Source of the DNA: Neonectria sp. B-13
Taxonomy: Eukaryota; Ascomycota; Sordariomycetes; Hypocreales; Nectriaceae
Assembly (NCBI GenBank): GCA_002682825.1
Contig: NOKP01000006.1
Location: 62,001 to 126,000, forward strand
Length of the DNA stretch: 64,000 bases
Reading direction: 5' to 3'
The position numbers were made by a program, and so were the translations under genes. Positions 46,587-58,619 of this stretch are shown here, one piece after another. The notes under the pieces were generated by a model that was not told the DNA's origin, made no database searches, and worked only from the letters and a program-made list of their open reading frames with translations. Numbering within the stretch: the stretch's first letter is position 1; every line of letters begins with the position of its first letter.

Positions 46587-47162
46587 GTAGCGGTAGAAGG
46601 ATCAAACGTCTGTCTTAAAGGCTCGTCCTCGCTCCCCCCACACAACCCGGCGGTTGTCAATGCGAGCGTGTGTACGCATTGGTGCGCGAGCGTAGGGCGC
46701 TGACGTTTCACTGTCCCTCATCCTTTTTCCTTCTTACAGAGCCGCCGTAGCACAACAGGCAGGACAGCGGCAAGGTGCTTATGGCGCCCACGGAAATCAC
46801 AGCGCCATTTCTTGGGCAGTGGAGAGTACATGCGACAACTTCATGGAAATGTTTCTAGGGTCTCCGTAGTACAGGCGCAAAGACACACGCCACGCCCTGA
46901 AGTTGCGTTCCGGTCGAAGAGGCGTCGCCCCGCTCGTGCCTGGATTGCTCCCTCACGGAGTAGGGCGGCACGCGTAAGTCTGCGTTTCTTGGCGAGTCTT
47001 CTCGTCGGCGTGTGGTGAAATGAGGTCGCATTGCGAGCCGACCCACCCTGGCACTCCTCAACAAGCAGACCAAACACGGACCGGCGCGTCCCCTCCCCCA
47101 AGCGCCATCGTCTAGTTTGGAACTGTCACCCGTTAACGCAACGTCACGCTTGATGTTCGCCA
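46587..47162. other. GC-normal region without a convincing gene
   Basis: Several overlapping 60-100-codon open frames exist on both strands, but none has a recognised domain. None has better codon support than its opposite strand. Confidence 0.35.
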
Positions 47163-47803
47163 CTATCGGGGCTCCGCAAGTTCACGAACATACGCAGGTG
47201 GATTGTACCTGTAAAGTCCTTCCAAGAGCACAAAAGTCTTCCTCTGTGCCTCCAGCTCCGATTCCATGGCGCCCTCAAGCGTTTGGGTATAATTTGCATT
47301 GGCGACCGGCGGGCCAGCTGGTGCTGCAGCTAGGCCCGACGATGGCACTAGGCTACCTGCCTCGCTGATGGAGTGCCTGTGCCCGCAGCTACATGAATTG
47401 GGTCTGCCTCTTAGCTGCACCACCCCGCCTTTCTGTATTTCCTGCCCCATTTGGGCTCCTTGAGAGTGCTTTATGTCTTCACCATTCCTTGGAGCAGTCC
47501 AGCTAGTCACCTTGAAACGTGGGTCTACTGACTGGGTCACATCAACTTCATAACAACGCCTTACCTCTTTGCATTCCTCTCTTGCCGCCTTGGTCGTTAG
47601 TGACGATTTCTCCGACTTTGCAGCTGCTGTGGGGTATGCACGTTAGAGCCGCTCCACCTTCTTTTCTCACCAACTGGTCCATGCTCCCGTCTGCGTAACC
47701 GAAAGATGGATGGCTGACTTAGAGTCGATCTTTCTTGCTCTTTAACGAGTGTGACCATTTCTGTGAAGAGAGGTCTTCGGCTATGAACCGCTTTAGTGAC
47801 CAC
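47163..47803 (-). CDS. Hypothetical protein, possible two-exon minus-strand gene
   Basis: Two minus-strand open segments, 47803-47597 and 47540-47163, could form one gene. The frame of the second extends upstream to about 47640 without a stop (SLTTKAAREECKEVRRCYEV). The C-terminal 125 codons are clearly protein-like, with a Gly/Pro/Ala-rich middle and LEAQRKTFVLLEGLYRYNPP followed by AYVRELAE. No domain was recognised. The 5' exon and start codon are unresolved. It may belong to a mobile element given the surroundings. Confidence 0.3.
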
Positions 47804-50285
47804 TACCTCAGTCTATGCTACTCCTATGGCATAGGCTGCATCATACTCCCAGTGAAATGCAGCTGCGTGAGTGCTTAATGCACAAGAATGCCCAATATTA
47901 AGCATCAAGGAAGACATTCATGCCTCATTGGACCAGGTGAGTAAGCAAGCTATATCATATCATAGTACATCTATAGCCAATGATTTCCACCTATTGGCCT
48001 GGCTGCAATAATGGCATACTATGGTCGCTATCAGTTACCTTTCCAACTGTAAAACTAGGTAGAACAATAGTACAGAAAGCAGCAGCTTTAATAAAGTAGT
48101 CTAGACTAATCCTACCTAATCTAATAAAGTAGGCCTAAGAATAGCATCTAGTTGCATTAAGTCTAGAGGAATAATATAGTTTTATTAGCCTATTTGGTCT
48201 AATAGTTAATTATATTAATACTAGGAGATAATAAATAATACTTAAATAGAGATAATAAGTATTACTTAGCAGTGGCTGGTTGTGGTATCTTAGACCTTAA
48301 TAGTCTGGTTAGATAATACTAATATAAGATACTTACTATTAGGCAAGAAGGCTATTAACTTAACTAAATAGCTATAGCTCTAAAGTATTAATATAGCAAT
48401 GAATAATAAATATATAATAGGAATAATAAACTCCTTTAAGTATATAATAGTTTATAGTAATAGTAGACTCTAGATAGAAAATAACTATATAGTTTATAAC
48501 TATAATAAACCAAACTATAATTAATACTTTACTAACCTACTATTATAGGCTATTATATAAGAAGAGCTTATAGTTAAGCTATTTCTTAATACTAGAAAGT
48601 TAATATTAATACTTAAGATATAGATAGTTAAATACTACTCTTATAGGCTATTAAGTAAGAGTATAAGGCTATTATTAAGCTACTTTATAAATATAGGAAA
48701 ATTTGCCTAATATATTTCAACTTATATACTCCTATCCTTTTAGGCAAATTATACTTTTAAAGGGTTAAGTACTAATATAGAATATACTTTATATACTTCT
48801 ATAAGCTAATCCTATTTGTTATTAGTATTGTATCTATAGTCCTAAGTGGACTATAGGTTGTAGTATTGGTTGGATAGGGTAATAGGAGCGGTTGGGTAAA
48901 GGTGGTATAATTGATTAGTATAATAGTGATTGTAACCTTATATAGTCTTCTCCTTTGTCTTAGGGTCCTCTTTGTATATAATATAGTAAAGGAGTAGAAG
49001 TTTATAATCTAGGTCTACTATAGTCTAGCAAAGGAAAAGTAGGCAATAGTATAATACTATCTTATGTACTTATATAAGTATTGCCTTATGCATAGAGTAG
49101 CTCTAACTTTCTAAGAAGTTATATTTAGTCTAATTACTTATTATTTCTATAATATTAAATGTGTATTTTAGATATACTTATAGTATTAAGTGGGATAGGA
49201 AATGTATATAAGATATTTATACTTTCTATTTAGATATAGCTATCCCTTTAGCTAGTCTATTATACTTTTAAGCAAGATAATAATAGCTCTTAAATATTTA
49301 CTATAATTAAGCTATCTTTTATATGGTTTTAATAAGAGGTTACTCCTATAGCTATATCTTAGGACTACTATCTATTAAAGTATTACTTTTATAGCTTTAA
49401 AAATAATAATCCTATTATTTTTACTCTTACTTAGACTTTTAGAACTATTTTAAGGTAAATATTCTATACTAAATGTTTTCTAGTCTAGTTAATAGCTTGC
49501 CTATTAAGCACCTATAGGTATATACAATTAGCATTGATAAGAGTATACTTTCTAGTTTTTCTTACTATAGAATACCTTAGTAATTCTAATGCAGTTACTA
49601 CTGAGTATAGCATACTTTCTATGGTTAGGGCATAAGGTTAGCTATAGCAAAAGTCGGCCTTAGCCAGCTAAGACTGTGCCTTTAGTTCACTACATAATGT
49701 TTAGGAGGTAGGTAACAATGAGGCTTCCTAGCCTTAGTGCTGAACTACTAGGTCAACTGCACTATGCTCGTCCAATAACTAAGGACCCACCGGACGCTCA
49801 AGCTGGTAGTTTGGAGGGGCGTACCAAGGCAGAGCATAAGAGCCCACAATCCGAGGTTCCAATGGGCTTTCTTTTGCGAGGTTGTTAAGGTAGCAGTGGC
49901 AGCGCCAACCGGCGGTGGCAGTACGTGCATAGCCTGGCAGCAACACCATCCCTGGCTGCCTAATGCACCCTCGATCAACTCTCCCCTCTTCTTCCTCCCA
50001 TACCCAAATACGAATCGGCCGAGAAACAGTCAGTTGGGATAATTGCCCTTCATCGGACGCCTTTCAGTACATCATTCCGCCTTATCTCCCTCTACCCTAC
50101 CAATGCTTACATCCCAAGCAAAGTCGCGCCTGTGAATCATAACCAGATCAACATCTCACCAAGATAGATGGGAGCCCTTGGCACGAAGACCAGGCTGAGA
50201 CAAGCTCCCCTCACCCTCCAAAGCAACAAAAGACTTTTCACAACGACCTAGGCAATAGGGTTCACAAGTTGCAAAACAGGTCACT
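47804..50285. other. Gene-free tract: GC-normal edges with AT-rich core (48070-49640)
   Basis: The AT-rich core has stops in all frames and no recognisable domain. From 49650 to 50285 the DNA is GC-normal and probably contains the 5' flank of the NLR relic. A minus-strand 76-codon open frame at 49748-49978 is not supported by anything else. Confidence 0.4.
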
Positions 50286-50289
50286 CACT

Positions 50290-53200
50290 TCGCATAATTA
50301 GTACACCATCGCCTGGATCTGCGCACTGCACATAGAGATGGCAGCAGCTCGCGCCATACTAGACAAGGTTCACGAAGACCTGCTAAGGCATAGGAACGAT
50401 AGTAATACCTACACGCTCAGCAGCATAGAGCACTATAACATCATTATTGCATACTTACCAACAGCCTAGTACAGAACGAACAACACGGCGAATGTATTGA
50501 CCCACCTGGTCCATACCTTCCTGTCGATCTGCCTGGGTTTAATGATGGGAATTAGAGGTAGAGTGCCAAGCAAGGCTGATATACGTTTAGGCGACATCAT
50601 CGTTGGAATGAGGGTGATGCAGTATGATTTAGGGAAGATTCTAAGAGATGGACAGATCCAGCCGATAGTGATCCTAAAGATTCCCTAATAGCTGCTTAGT
50701 ACAGTCGTATCCACCTTACGATCAAAACATAAGCTAGAGCCCAGTTAGGTTCTATCCATCCTATGGGAGAAGTTTGAAGGATACTCCAAGTATGCTTGCC
50801 CAAGCTCACTGGATTGCCTCTTCTGTGCAATGTATGATCATATATCTCTAATGCCTGGCTGTAGTAGATACAATCATTCAAAGCTAATGCTATAAAGTAG
50901 GCAGATGATAGATAATCTACTAATACATTATAGTACAATTGCCTTAGAGAATTAAGTCATAAGGAGTAGTACTATCTAGGATAATATTACTTATTAAGTA
51001 GACATTATATGTTTTAAAATGAAGGCTACTAGCCTAATGGATATTCTCCCTTGTCTCCCAATCCAGGGAATCTATAATTACTTAGACTCTTATAAGAACA
51101 AGGAATAGCAGAGATATACTATAGCTATAGCAGCTGTATATACAAGGGAATTACTAGTAGTACTACCCATAGCTAAAGTACATACAAAAGCTGCCTATGT
51201 ACTTAAGCCTTATAAGTTAAGTTCAGTAGTCTTAGGAGCATTTTCTAGCTATTATAGCTTATATCTAGTGTATAAATTGAGATTTATTGAATGATTACTA
51301 GTAGTAATTACTAGACTCCCTTAGATTTAACTAGATGGATTCTTGTAAATTGACTATTAAAACTATTTATACTAAAACATATTAATAGTTTCTTAATTAT
51401 ACTAATTACTAAGTATAGCTTAATCCTAGAAAATTAATATAATATTATAGCTTCTTATAGATTAATAGTAAGCTAGGTATAAGTAAGTTAACTATTATAA
51501 AGTTTATATACTTAAGTATAAAGAGCAAAGGCTACTATAAGCATTCTATTATAGCTTCTTTCTTCTTTACTGCTTAAGGAGAATACTTAGAAAGGTTAAT
51601 TGTAGGGATATACTAATCTTTACTACTCTAGCTACTCAAAGGCTATCTTAATCTCCAAACAGTCTTAGACAATCCCAACCTTATTTCCCTAAGTTAGAAT
51701 AGCTATCCTTACTTAAACATTCTAAAGGACCTTTTTTATAGTACAGTTTCTACCCTTAGTTAATGCTTGTTTACTTACTTTATTAATACTCTTAATAAAT
51801 ATAATAAACAATAGATTATAGATATAGTTCAATCCTTTAAAAACCTAATAGAACAATCCATAGACAATCATATTATACTCTAAATCTATTTCTCTAGTTA
51901 ACATTATCCCTATATCATTATACAATAGGAGATCTAACTCATACTAAAGGACTAGCTAGATTATACTAAAGACTTAGCAAAATATATTATAAGCTGCCTT
52001 TAGATCAAAGAACCTATACTTATTAAAGAGCTATAACCCTAACTTCTTAGGAAAGCTACTAGTATTTTCCTATAAGTTATCCTTATTATTAATATTCTTA
52101 ATAAAGATTATAAATAAGATAGACTAGCTCTAAGAAAGAGACTTATAGAAATACTAAGTAGCTTAAGTAAACTATTTAAGAACATCCTAAGGCATAATAA
52201 TAAGAATATAGAGGATCTTCTACTTTATATCCTTTGGATTCTTTATACAAAGTGGTCTTTATAACTAATAGAGTTCTATTATACTCTTTAGTCTAGTTTA
52301 TTACTAAAGGGTCTAGCTAATCCTAAAATCCTAGATATTACTATCCTAGATACTAGTAATAAGGTTAATAGATATATTATTAGCTCTTTAAAAGGACTTA
52401 CTAAGATTATAAAATCTAAGTAGCTAATTATACAATTTATATATAAATCTATCTAAGATTTCCTTATTAAAGATAAGAGTTTATATGAATTATAGCTTAA
52501 TCTTAGATTTGATTGAGAGAGCCTAAGCTATAAAAGACTTAAACAATATTATAACTTATATATGAATTATACCCTAGTATATATATCTATTAGTAAGCTA
52601 CCATTAGAGGCCAAATCCAATAGGTAGATAGAAATCTCAAAGGAGTACTTGTTTTTAGAGTATACTAGTTAGTATATTCTTTACTATACTAATGCTATAG
52701 TAAATATAGTTCCTTAAGATGAGTTTCTATCTTATTTTTCTATTCTTAGTTAGATTAATATTATTAATCTTTTCAAAAAGTTTAAGGTTTATAAATATAG
52801 CCTAAATATAAGTCTTTTCTATCTTCTTATAGAAAAAGGATTCTTAGAGCTTATCTATATAAGGCTTAAAAAGGATCTATATATTTATTGTTTTAGAGAG
52901 AGATATTAGTACTTCTTATTTACTACTTTAGCTAATAGTAATAAAGATACTATTACTACTCTTCTAAACTCTTCTTTAAGTATCTATAATAGAGTTAATA
53001 TTATAGAGGGTTTAAACTATAGGAAAGACTTAAAAGAGTACAAAAATCGAATACTACTATCTTAGGCTACCTAGGATAGTTAGGTAGGCATTGTTAAGCT
53101 GCTTCTCCAGACAGTAACAACTGTTAATAATATAGATAGGGGGGGCTGAATATTACTTTCACAGGCCTTAGAGAATAGCCATAAGGCAGTAGTAAGGCTT

Positions 53201-53626
53201 CTTATTAACAAAGGAGTAGATATTAATGCTAATAATAAAGATAGATTAATACCATTCTTATAAGCCTTATAGAATAGCCATAAGGCAATAGTAGGGCTTC
53301 TTATTAACAAGGGAGCAAACATTAACACTAGTAATAAGGACAGATAGATACCACTCTTACAGGCCTCAAGGAACAGCCATAAGGCAGTAGTAAGGCTTCT
53401 TATTGACAAAGGAGCAAACATCAACGCCAATAATAACTTTGGATTGACACCACTTTCATTGGCCTCAGAGAAGGGCTATGAGGCAGTGGTGGGGCTTCTT
53501 ATCGAGAAGGGAGCAGACATCAATGCTAACAACGAAGATAGATGGACACCACTTTCACGGGCCTTAGAGAACAGCCACGAGGCGGTGGCGGGGCTTCTTA
53601 TCGAGAAGGTAGCAGACTCGGCGTGA
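50290..53626 (+). pseudogene. NLR-type gene relic: PNP_UDP - NACHT - ankyrin repeats
   Basis: The plus strand reads as a fungal NOD-like receptor. The N-terminal nucleoside-phosphorylase-like domain is at 50290-51220 (YTIAWICALHIEMAAARAIL, LTHLVHTFLSICLGLMMGI, DIRLGDIIV, CFKMKATSLMD). The NACHT NTPase, near 51450-52560, has degraded Walker A (INSKLGISKLTIIKF, about 51465) and Walker B (FINTLNKYN). Ankyrin repeats run from about 53060 to 53620. Stops are few before 50690, dense from 50690 to 53330 and absent in the last 236 bases (open frame 53390-53626). There ANK units such as GLTPLSLASEKGYEAVVGLL are intact. Such receptors control heterokaryon incompatibility and innate recognition in fungi. 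This copy is not functional. Confidence 0.82.
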
Positions 53627-53834
53627 ACCAGGCTGTTTGTGGGCGTCATGCCACGTTTGCGGGTTGTATCACTTGGGGACGTTTTCAGGCTTGTTTGAAT
53701 TCTATGTCTAAAGAGTAAGGAATCAATCAACAAGATAACAACTACGGTCGACTCAATGCAGCGTGTCATTTTTGGTGCTTAATCTCGAGACTGAAGAATT
53801 TTCTCTAATCCCCACCTACTCAGTAATGCACGAT

Positions 53835-53921
53835 GGAAGTGCGCCGCATTTCTACTTCTGCACTAATCACAGCCTTTAAATCTCTACCCTCATTTCCGGC
53901 CTGGAAGTGCGCCACATTTCT
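53835..53921. repeat. Pair of 19-bp direct repeats
   Basis: GGAAGTGCGCCRCATTTCT occurs at 53835-53853 and 53903-53921. It may be a terminal or subterminal motif of the neighbouring transposon fragment. Confidence 0.6.
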
Positions 53922-54199
53922 AGTCTGGGCGTGTTTAGCAGGGGTCGGCTCTCTCCACGGTCGCATACGAGCTGCATGTAGGTTGGACCTCTCTTTCCGT
54001 TGCTTTCGCGATAGTTGCTAGGCGACTTCTTCACCACAGCGGCCCCGTTCCTGCGGGAGAAGGTTTGAAGGAACTTGACGAGGTCATAGAGGCAGGGAAA
54101 CGATGGAGACGGCGGCAATGGTGGAAACGAATATTCCGATGATATGAAGCTATCGCTAGCAGCCTCCTCAGCTTGCGAGTCGGACTGAGAGTCAGCCAT
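53876..54199 (-). pseudogene. Mutator-like transposase N-terminal fragment (FAR1/WRKY-GCM1 type)
   Basis: The minus-strand frame from ATG 54199 (a further in-frame ATG lies at 54244) has an acidic/Ser-rich N-terminus. It continues LYDLVKFLQTFSRRNGAAVV, KKSPSNYRESN and YMQLVCDRGESR. This is the basic DNA-binding FAR1-like segment found at the start of fungal MULE transposases. The homology stops there and the MULE catalytic domain is missing. The remaining codons run into one of the 19-bp repeats. It is a truncated element remnant lying between the NLR relic and the HET gene. Confidence 0.5.
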
Positions 54200-54341
54200 A
54201 ACGGCAGGTTCGATGAATGTGTGGAAAAAGAGGAAAATCGCCATATTGAGAGTTGAAGCTGCGCGGGCTGTGGCCGCGATTTTTGGTCATGCGGAGGGGG
54301 TGCACGGACCATAGCGCCCTTATAGTGATACTCCAGATTAC

Positions 54342-56135
54342 ATGGCGAGTCTCATCCAGCCTCATACATACATCCCTCTTCACAGCTGGGGCGTAATGCG
54401 TCTCCTGAGAGCAGAGACTCTTCGGTTTGAAGAGTTTATCGGCGACAATATTCCAGAGTATGCAATACTATCCCACCGCTGGGAGCAGGATGAGCTCTCG
54501 TACCAGGACATGTGCAGAGTAATCGAGCATGGCAAAGTGGCGCCAGGAACGAGGCATATTCAGGAAAAGCAAGGCTTCCGCAAAATCTACAACTTCAGTC
54601 GCCAGGCATTGAAATGTGGCTATGAATATGTATGGGCCGACACCTGCTGCATCGATAAATCCAGCAGCGCCGAACTCCAAGAAACCATCAACTCGATGTA
54701 TCAGTGGTATGAGAGCTCCAGAGTCTGCTATGCCTACCTCTACGACGTATCTATCCCTACTCACAGCGGCAACCCACTTGGCAGAGGCCTGTCCGCACCA
54801 GGATGGATCAAGTCCTTCAAGGCGTCTCGATGGTTTACTCGGGGCTGGACACTCCAAGAACTCCTAGCCCCACGGAGTCTGGTATTTTTTGACCAGAGTT
54901 GGAAGAAGTGTGGCACCGCCAGTGACTTATATAAAGTCATCAACACAATTACAGGCATAGATGTCCGAGAGGTCGTCAGAGATGTGGGCCGAGATGGTCC
55001 AAGGTTCTGGCCGCTTCGAATAGCGAGGCGTATGTCCTGGGCCGCAAACCGGCAGACCACTCAAATCGAGGATCGAGCCTATTCGCTCCTTGGGCTCTTC
55101 GATGTCAACATGCCGTTGCTCTACGGCGAGGGAGAGCGAGCATTCCAGCGTCTACAAGAGGAAATTCTCAAGGTCGATGAGGATGCCTTCATTCTAGCGT
55201 GGAGCTCTACGGAAGCTGAGGCGGGATTCGCGCCTAATGGCCTAGCCAGGTCACCTACTCAATTTCACAAGTACTCGGGCCTAGTGGACCTAAAGAGCAC
55301 CCGTTTCCGCTATGTGGGTTTTAATCCAACAATGATACCACGAGGCCTCCAGGCGACATTGAGGATCCGGAGAGATCTGAACGAACAGGTGCTCGCATAC
55401 GCTGTTTTAATGACCGAAGGAGACCAACGCTCTAGATGGTCGAAGTCCCTAATACTTCCTATTATGTTCCCTGAATTAAACTTCTTACGGTCGGATATAG
55501 AGAACGAATGCATCAGGTTCTCGAATCCCCTTTGGGTTCCATCAACTTTTGTTACGGAAGCTAAGCCAGAGCCCGTTTGCTTCATCAGACAGGTGCAGGC
55601 TGCGGATGTGAACCCCAATAGTGACGGTTTGAGCCTTTGCTCAGCCGTGTGGAGGGATTACGTCACGACATTCACATATCCTGTTCAAACGCAGCCTGGA
55701 CGTCGCCATTTTCCTGCCCTTTTTGGTGGGTTCTCCAAAAGCTCGGGATGGAAAAAGGGCGGCCGCATCTTCGTCCTGGAATTAGCTGCTCGTGCCCAGG
55801 CAGCGCAGAGGTTCGTTGTTCTAGTCGACTATCAAGTGAAAGGCAGGAAAATGGTCGAGGGCCCAACTGTTACAGTCATCAGGCTGCAGCGAGCGATAAA
55901 TCTGGCCTATGCTGCGAAGTTGGCGAGATTGAGGAAACTTCGATGTGGCTTTGCTCTATGTAATCTCACCGATTGTAACGGCAATTTGATTCCCACGGAT
56001 GAAATTGTTTGCATCAGTAGTTTCTACAGTTACTGGATTCATGCTAGGGATGACGATTTCGAAAAGTTACCGGTTCGCCCAGTCAGGGAACCTGAGACCA
56101 AAGGTCTTGTTGCGTCGATGACTGACCTTGTGTGA
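54342..56135 (+). CDS. HET-domain (heterokaryon incompatibility) protein
   Basis: An uninterrupted 597-codon frame starts at ATG 54342; Met19 in MRLL is an alternative start. The HET domain covers about residues 39-190: YAILSHRW at 40-47, VWADTCCIDK at 97-106, then QETINSMYQWYESSRVCYAY and the WFTRGWTLQELLAP block. It is followed by the usual IEDRAYSLLGLFDVNMPLLYGEGERAF extension. The C-terminal half is family-variable and has no recognised domain. HET proteins trigger programmed cell death on non-self fusion. The allelic partner is unknown. GC composition is normal and there are no stops, although the flanking NLR and transposon are dead. It is probably a functional single gene without introns. 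Confidence 0.88.
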   Translation: MASLIQPHTYIPLHSWGVMRLLRAETLRFEEFIGDNIPEYAILSHRWEQDELSYQDMCRVIEHGKVAPGTRHIQEKQGFRKIYNFSRQALKCGYEYVWADTCCIDKSSSAELQETINSMYQWYESSRVCYAYLYDVSIPTHSGNPLGRGLSAPGWIKSFKASRWFTRGWTLQELLAPRSLVFFDQSWKKCGTASDLYKVINTITGIDVREVVRDVGRDGPRFWPLRIARRMSWAANRQTTQIEDRAYSLLGLFDVNMPLLYGEGERAFQRLQEEILKVDEDAFILAWSSTEAEAGFAPNGLARSPTQFHKYSGLVDLKSTRFRYVGFNPTMIPRGLQATLRIRRDLNEQVLAYAVLMTEGDQRSRWSKSLILPIMFPELNFLRSDIENECIRFSNPLWVPSTFVTEAKPEPVCFIRQVQAADVNPNSDGLSLCSAVWRDYVTTFTYPVQTQPGRRHFPALFGGFSKSSGWKKGGRIFVLELAARAQAAQRFVVLVDYQVKGRKMVEGPTVTVIRLQRAINLAYAAKLARLRKLRCGFALCNLTDCNGNLIPTDEIVCISSFYSYWIHARDDDFEKLPVRPVREPETKGLVASMTDLV

Positions 56136-56277
56136 ACGACATGTAGGCCGTAAGTCGTCCGCCGTTTCCTCATGCTACTGGACAGCTAACACGGGCTTCA
56201 CAATATAGGAGGTCGGTGGACCTGTCTAAGATTATGCGTTTCAGTTGCAGCCAGTCCTAAACTCCCTCCCATTTGCA

Positions 56278-56841
56278 GATTGTAAGTGACATTATGGATA
56301 TGGAAGTGCGCATCTCTATTGAAAAATAGCTGATGAGTGATGTTCATCATTATAGGAAGAGTTATCAAAGTATCACTCAGTTTCCCATTCCGAAAAGCAG
56401 CCGGCCAACAATGAGACGCCTCTGTTCTACTACAAACCCTCAAATCTTCCCAAACTTTATGGACCTATGAGCTTTGACTCCTATTCCAGGGTGGAATTGG
56501 CTCGATTCATCCCCCAGGATGGGAGAATTGAACTTGCATTCGACTTGAATTGGCAGGTCCAGAAAGATTATCTCGAATGGGAAATCCAACGTTTCGAAGA
56601 GGGAAATCCCACGGATGACAATGACACACGCTAAGGCGACGTTCGGGACAAGGCACAATCGAAGATTAAGTCTCTCACATCCTTTTTTGGGGAAGATTTT
56701 CAAACCTTTGGCGGTTTCATCGTTCGGGACACCAATCCCTCGAAACCAGATGACAACGTGGTGAACAACATAGGATGCCCCCATCCATACGCCACCGTAC
56801 CTGCAACCTCTGCACATGATGCCCAGCATCAACCAAAGTAA
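56278..56841 (+). pseudogene. Coding remnant downstream of HET gene, one in-frame stop
   Basis: After a probable intron (GTAAGT at 56283 to ATAG at 56355), the plus strand reads about 160 codons: FYYKPSNLPKLYGPMSFDSY, then RVELARFIPQDGR, LEWEIQRFEEGNPTDDND and GEDFQTFGGFIVRD. The only interruption is TAA near 56633. It may be the last exons of a separate small gene or a 3' extension lost from the HET gene. A second intron-like pair, GTAAGT 56151 to ATAG 56208, lies just after the HET stop. No domain was recognised. Confidence 0.4.
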
Positions 56842-58619
56842 TGATCTAATTACTACGATTGCTTACAACAAGTTACGATTGTTGGTCTAACTTGTGCTAG
56901 GCTTACCGATGGCCAAAGCCTCTCTGAGTGGCTAGACAGACGCTCGGTGTCGGCAGAGTCATAACTCACCTTGACTGATTCCCGGCTGTCTCCGAATATT
57001 GGAGTTCCGAACCTGGTCTATCCTCCGCCAATACTGCACAACTGACCAAGGCTTCCTTGCTAGACTGTAGCCATTATGGATGCGGTGTAAGCACTGATAG
57101 TATATAGATCGTGCAAGATAGGAAGAGGCTGCTTTGGCTACCTCCAGAGTATCGAGCATTGAAGTGAGTTCTCCCTCCACCTCCACCTCACGTGGCGGCG
57201 AGGTTTTGCACAGGCCAAACGGCCATACAATGCCGTCGGGGCGCCATCGGCTCCCTAACACCGGCTTCTAGACAAGGAATTTCGGAGTCTTCACCTTCTG
57301 GCAACCCCTTTGTCAGATCTAACGGCTGCACTCAGAACCGGGATGAATCCACAACCGGTTTTCACAACACACCGTACTGAGATAAGGTCTATAATTAGCT
57401 TGAGGCTCATCGTAGGTACCTTCCACTAGATTACTGTGAAGATAATTATCAGAATATAAGAATTTAGGATACATATTCTACCTAGGTGGGTCGCGCTAAT
57501 AAAAAAACTGTTGGCTGATATCATGCAAGTGCCCAACTCTTGTTAGTCTAGTATCGCTTCCCCAAAACACGTTCAGCCATTCAGGACCCATTTTTTCCTG
57601 AGTGCATTTTGTCCATACTTTTCAACTCGTCACCCGATGTTTCTATCCCCGTCTCATCGCGACGACCACACACAGGTCAATGGTGTGAGGCTTCCCTTGT
57701 CACTGTAGAGGAGGAAAATCTGGATGAGTTCCAAAAGTGCCAGTTTAGAACATAGCATCCGCTCCTGTAGATACCGCATCTCGCGTTGGGAGTTCGCTTC
57801 AGCTGATTTCTTCAACAGAAGATCGTTATTCAGGTTCTGAAGAGATTTTTCATGGACTGTGACCCAGAGGACCCGTCCATTTCTCGAACAACCGTGGTGT
57901 GGTCATCATCTTGCTGTGAAGGATTTAGAGGTATTGGAACAACGGTTTGTACTCTACATATAGGTCTGTCGTTTCCGGCAAGTTGATGTCTGCGGACAAT
58001 GCGTCCCCAACAGGGGTAGCGTATAAAGCTCTGACGACGCTGCTGCACTTCAACCGCGCCTCTTCTAGAAGCCCATCAACAACTTCATTATAGCATGCGA
58101 AGTTGCTGTTCCGCCCGTTAAGAAGAAGTGAGAAGACATCTCGCAAGGCTCTACGCTGGCTAGAATGGTGCGTTGCGCCCCACTGCTTCTCTTTTTTTCC
58201 CCTGAGCCCCTGTACTTCGAGAGGTGGTGGTGGAGCCCGTGTCCCTCAAGCAGTGCTCGCACGGATGTTGGCAAAAGTCAACGCTGGATGTCTCAAGCTA
58301 AATATTGAAAGCAAACACTGGAAGCTAGAGCCTAGAGATAGCAATCGAGTCAGGACCCGTCAATTGGTTCATGCACCATGTCCTCCCTCCCCTGTCGAGC
58401 GAAGAACAGGTCGTGAGCTACTGGTGGCGGACCGGCAACAAATGTGACTGGACGTAAACTATCGCTTTCGTTGACTTGATGGAATAAGTCAACAATCTCC
58501 ACTTCAGTAACACGCAAAGAACCTCTCAGTGAAGGGCAGTGTCAATCACCGTTTCAGTGTGGGTATCCCTAATGTTCAGTCGCAATGCGGGTCGAAATTT
58601 GAGTCGTCGTCTGGAATTA
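56842..58619. other. GC-normal stretch with unresolved coding-like fragments
   Basis: No gene can be modelled. Minus-strand fragments are protein-like near 58270-57925 (SLLLNGRNSNFACYNEVVDG, then LLEEARLKCSSVVRAL). Another near 57850-57670 is coiled-coil-like (LQNLNNDLLLKKSAEANSQR). They are in different frames. They may be parts of a decayed gene with lost introns. Confidence 0.35.
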
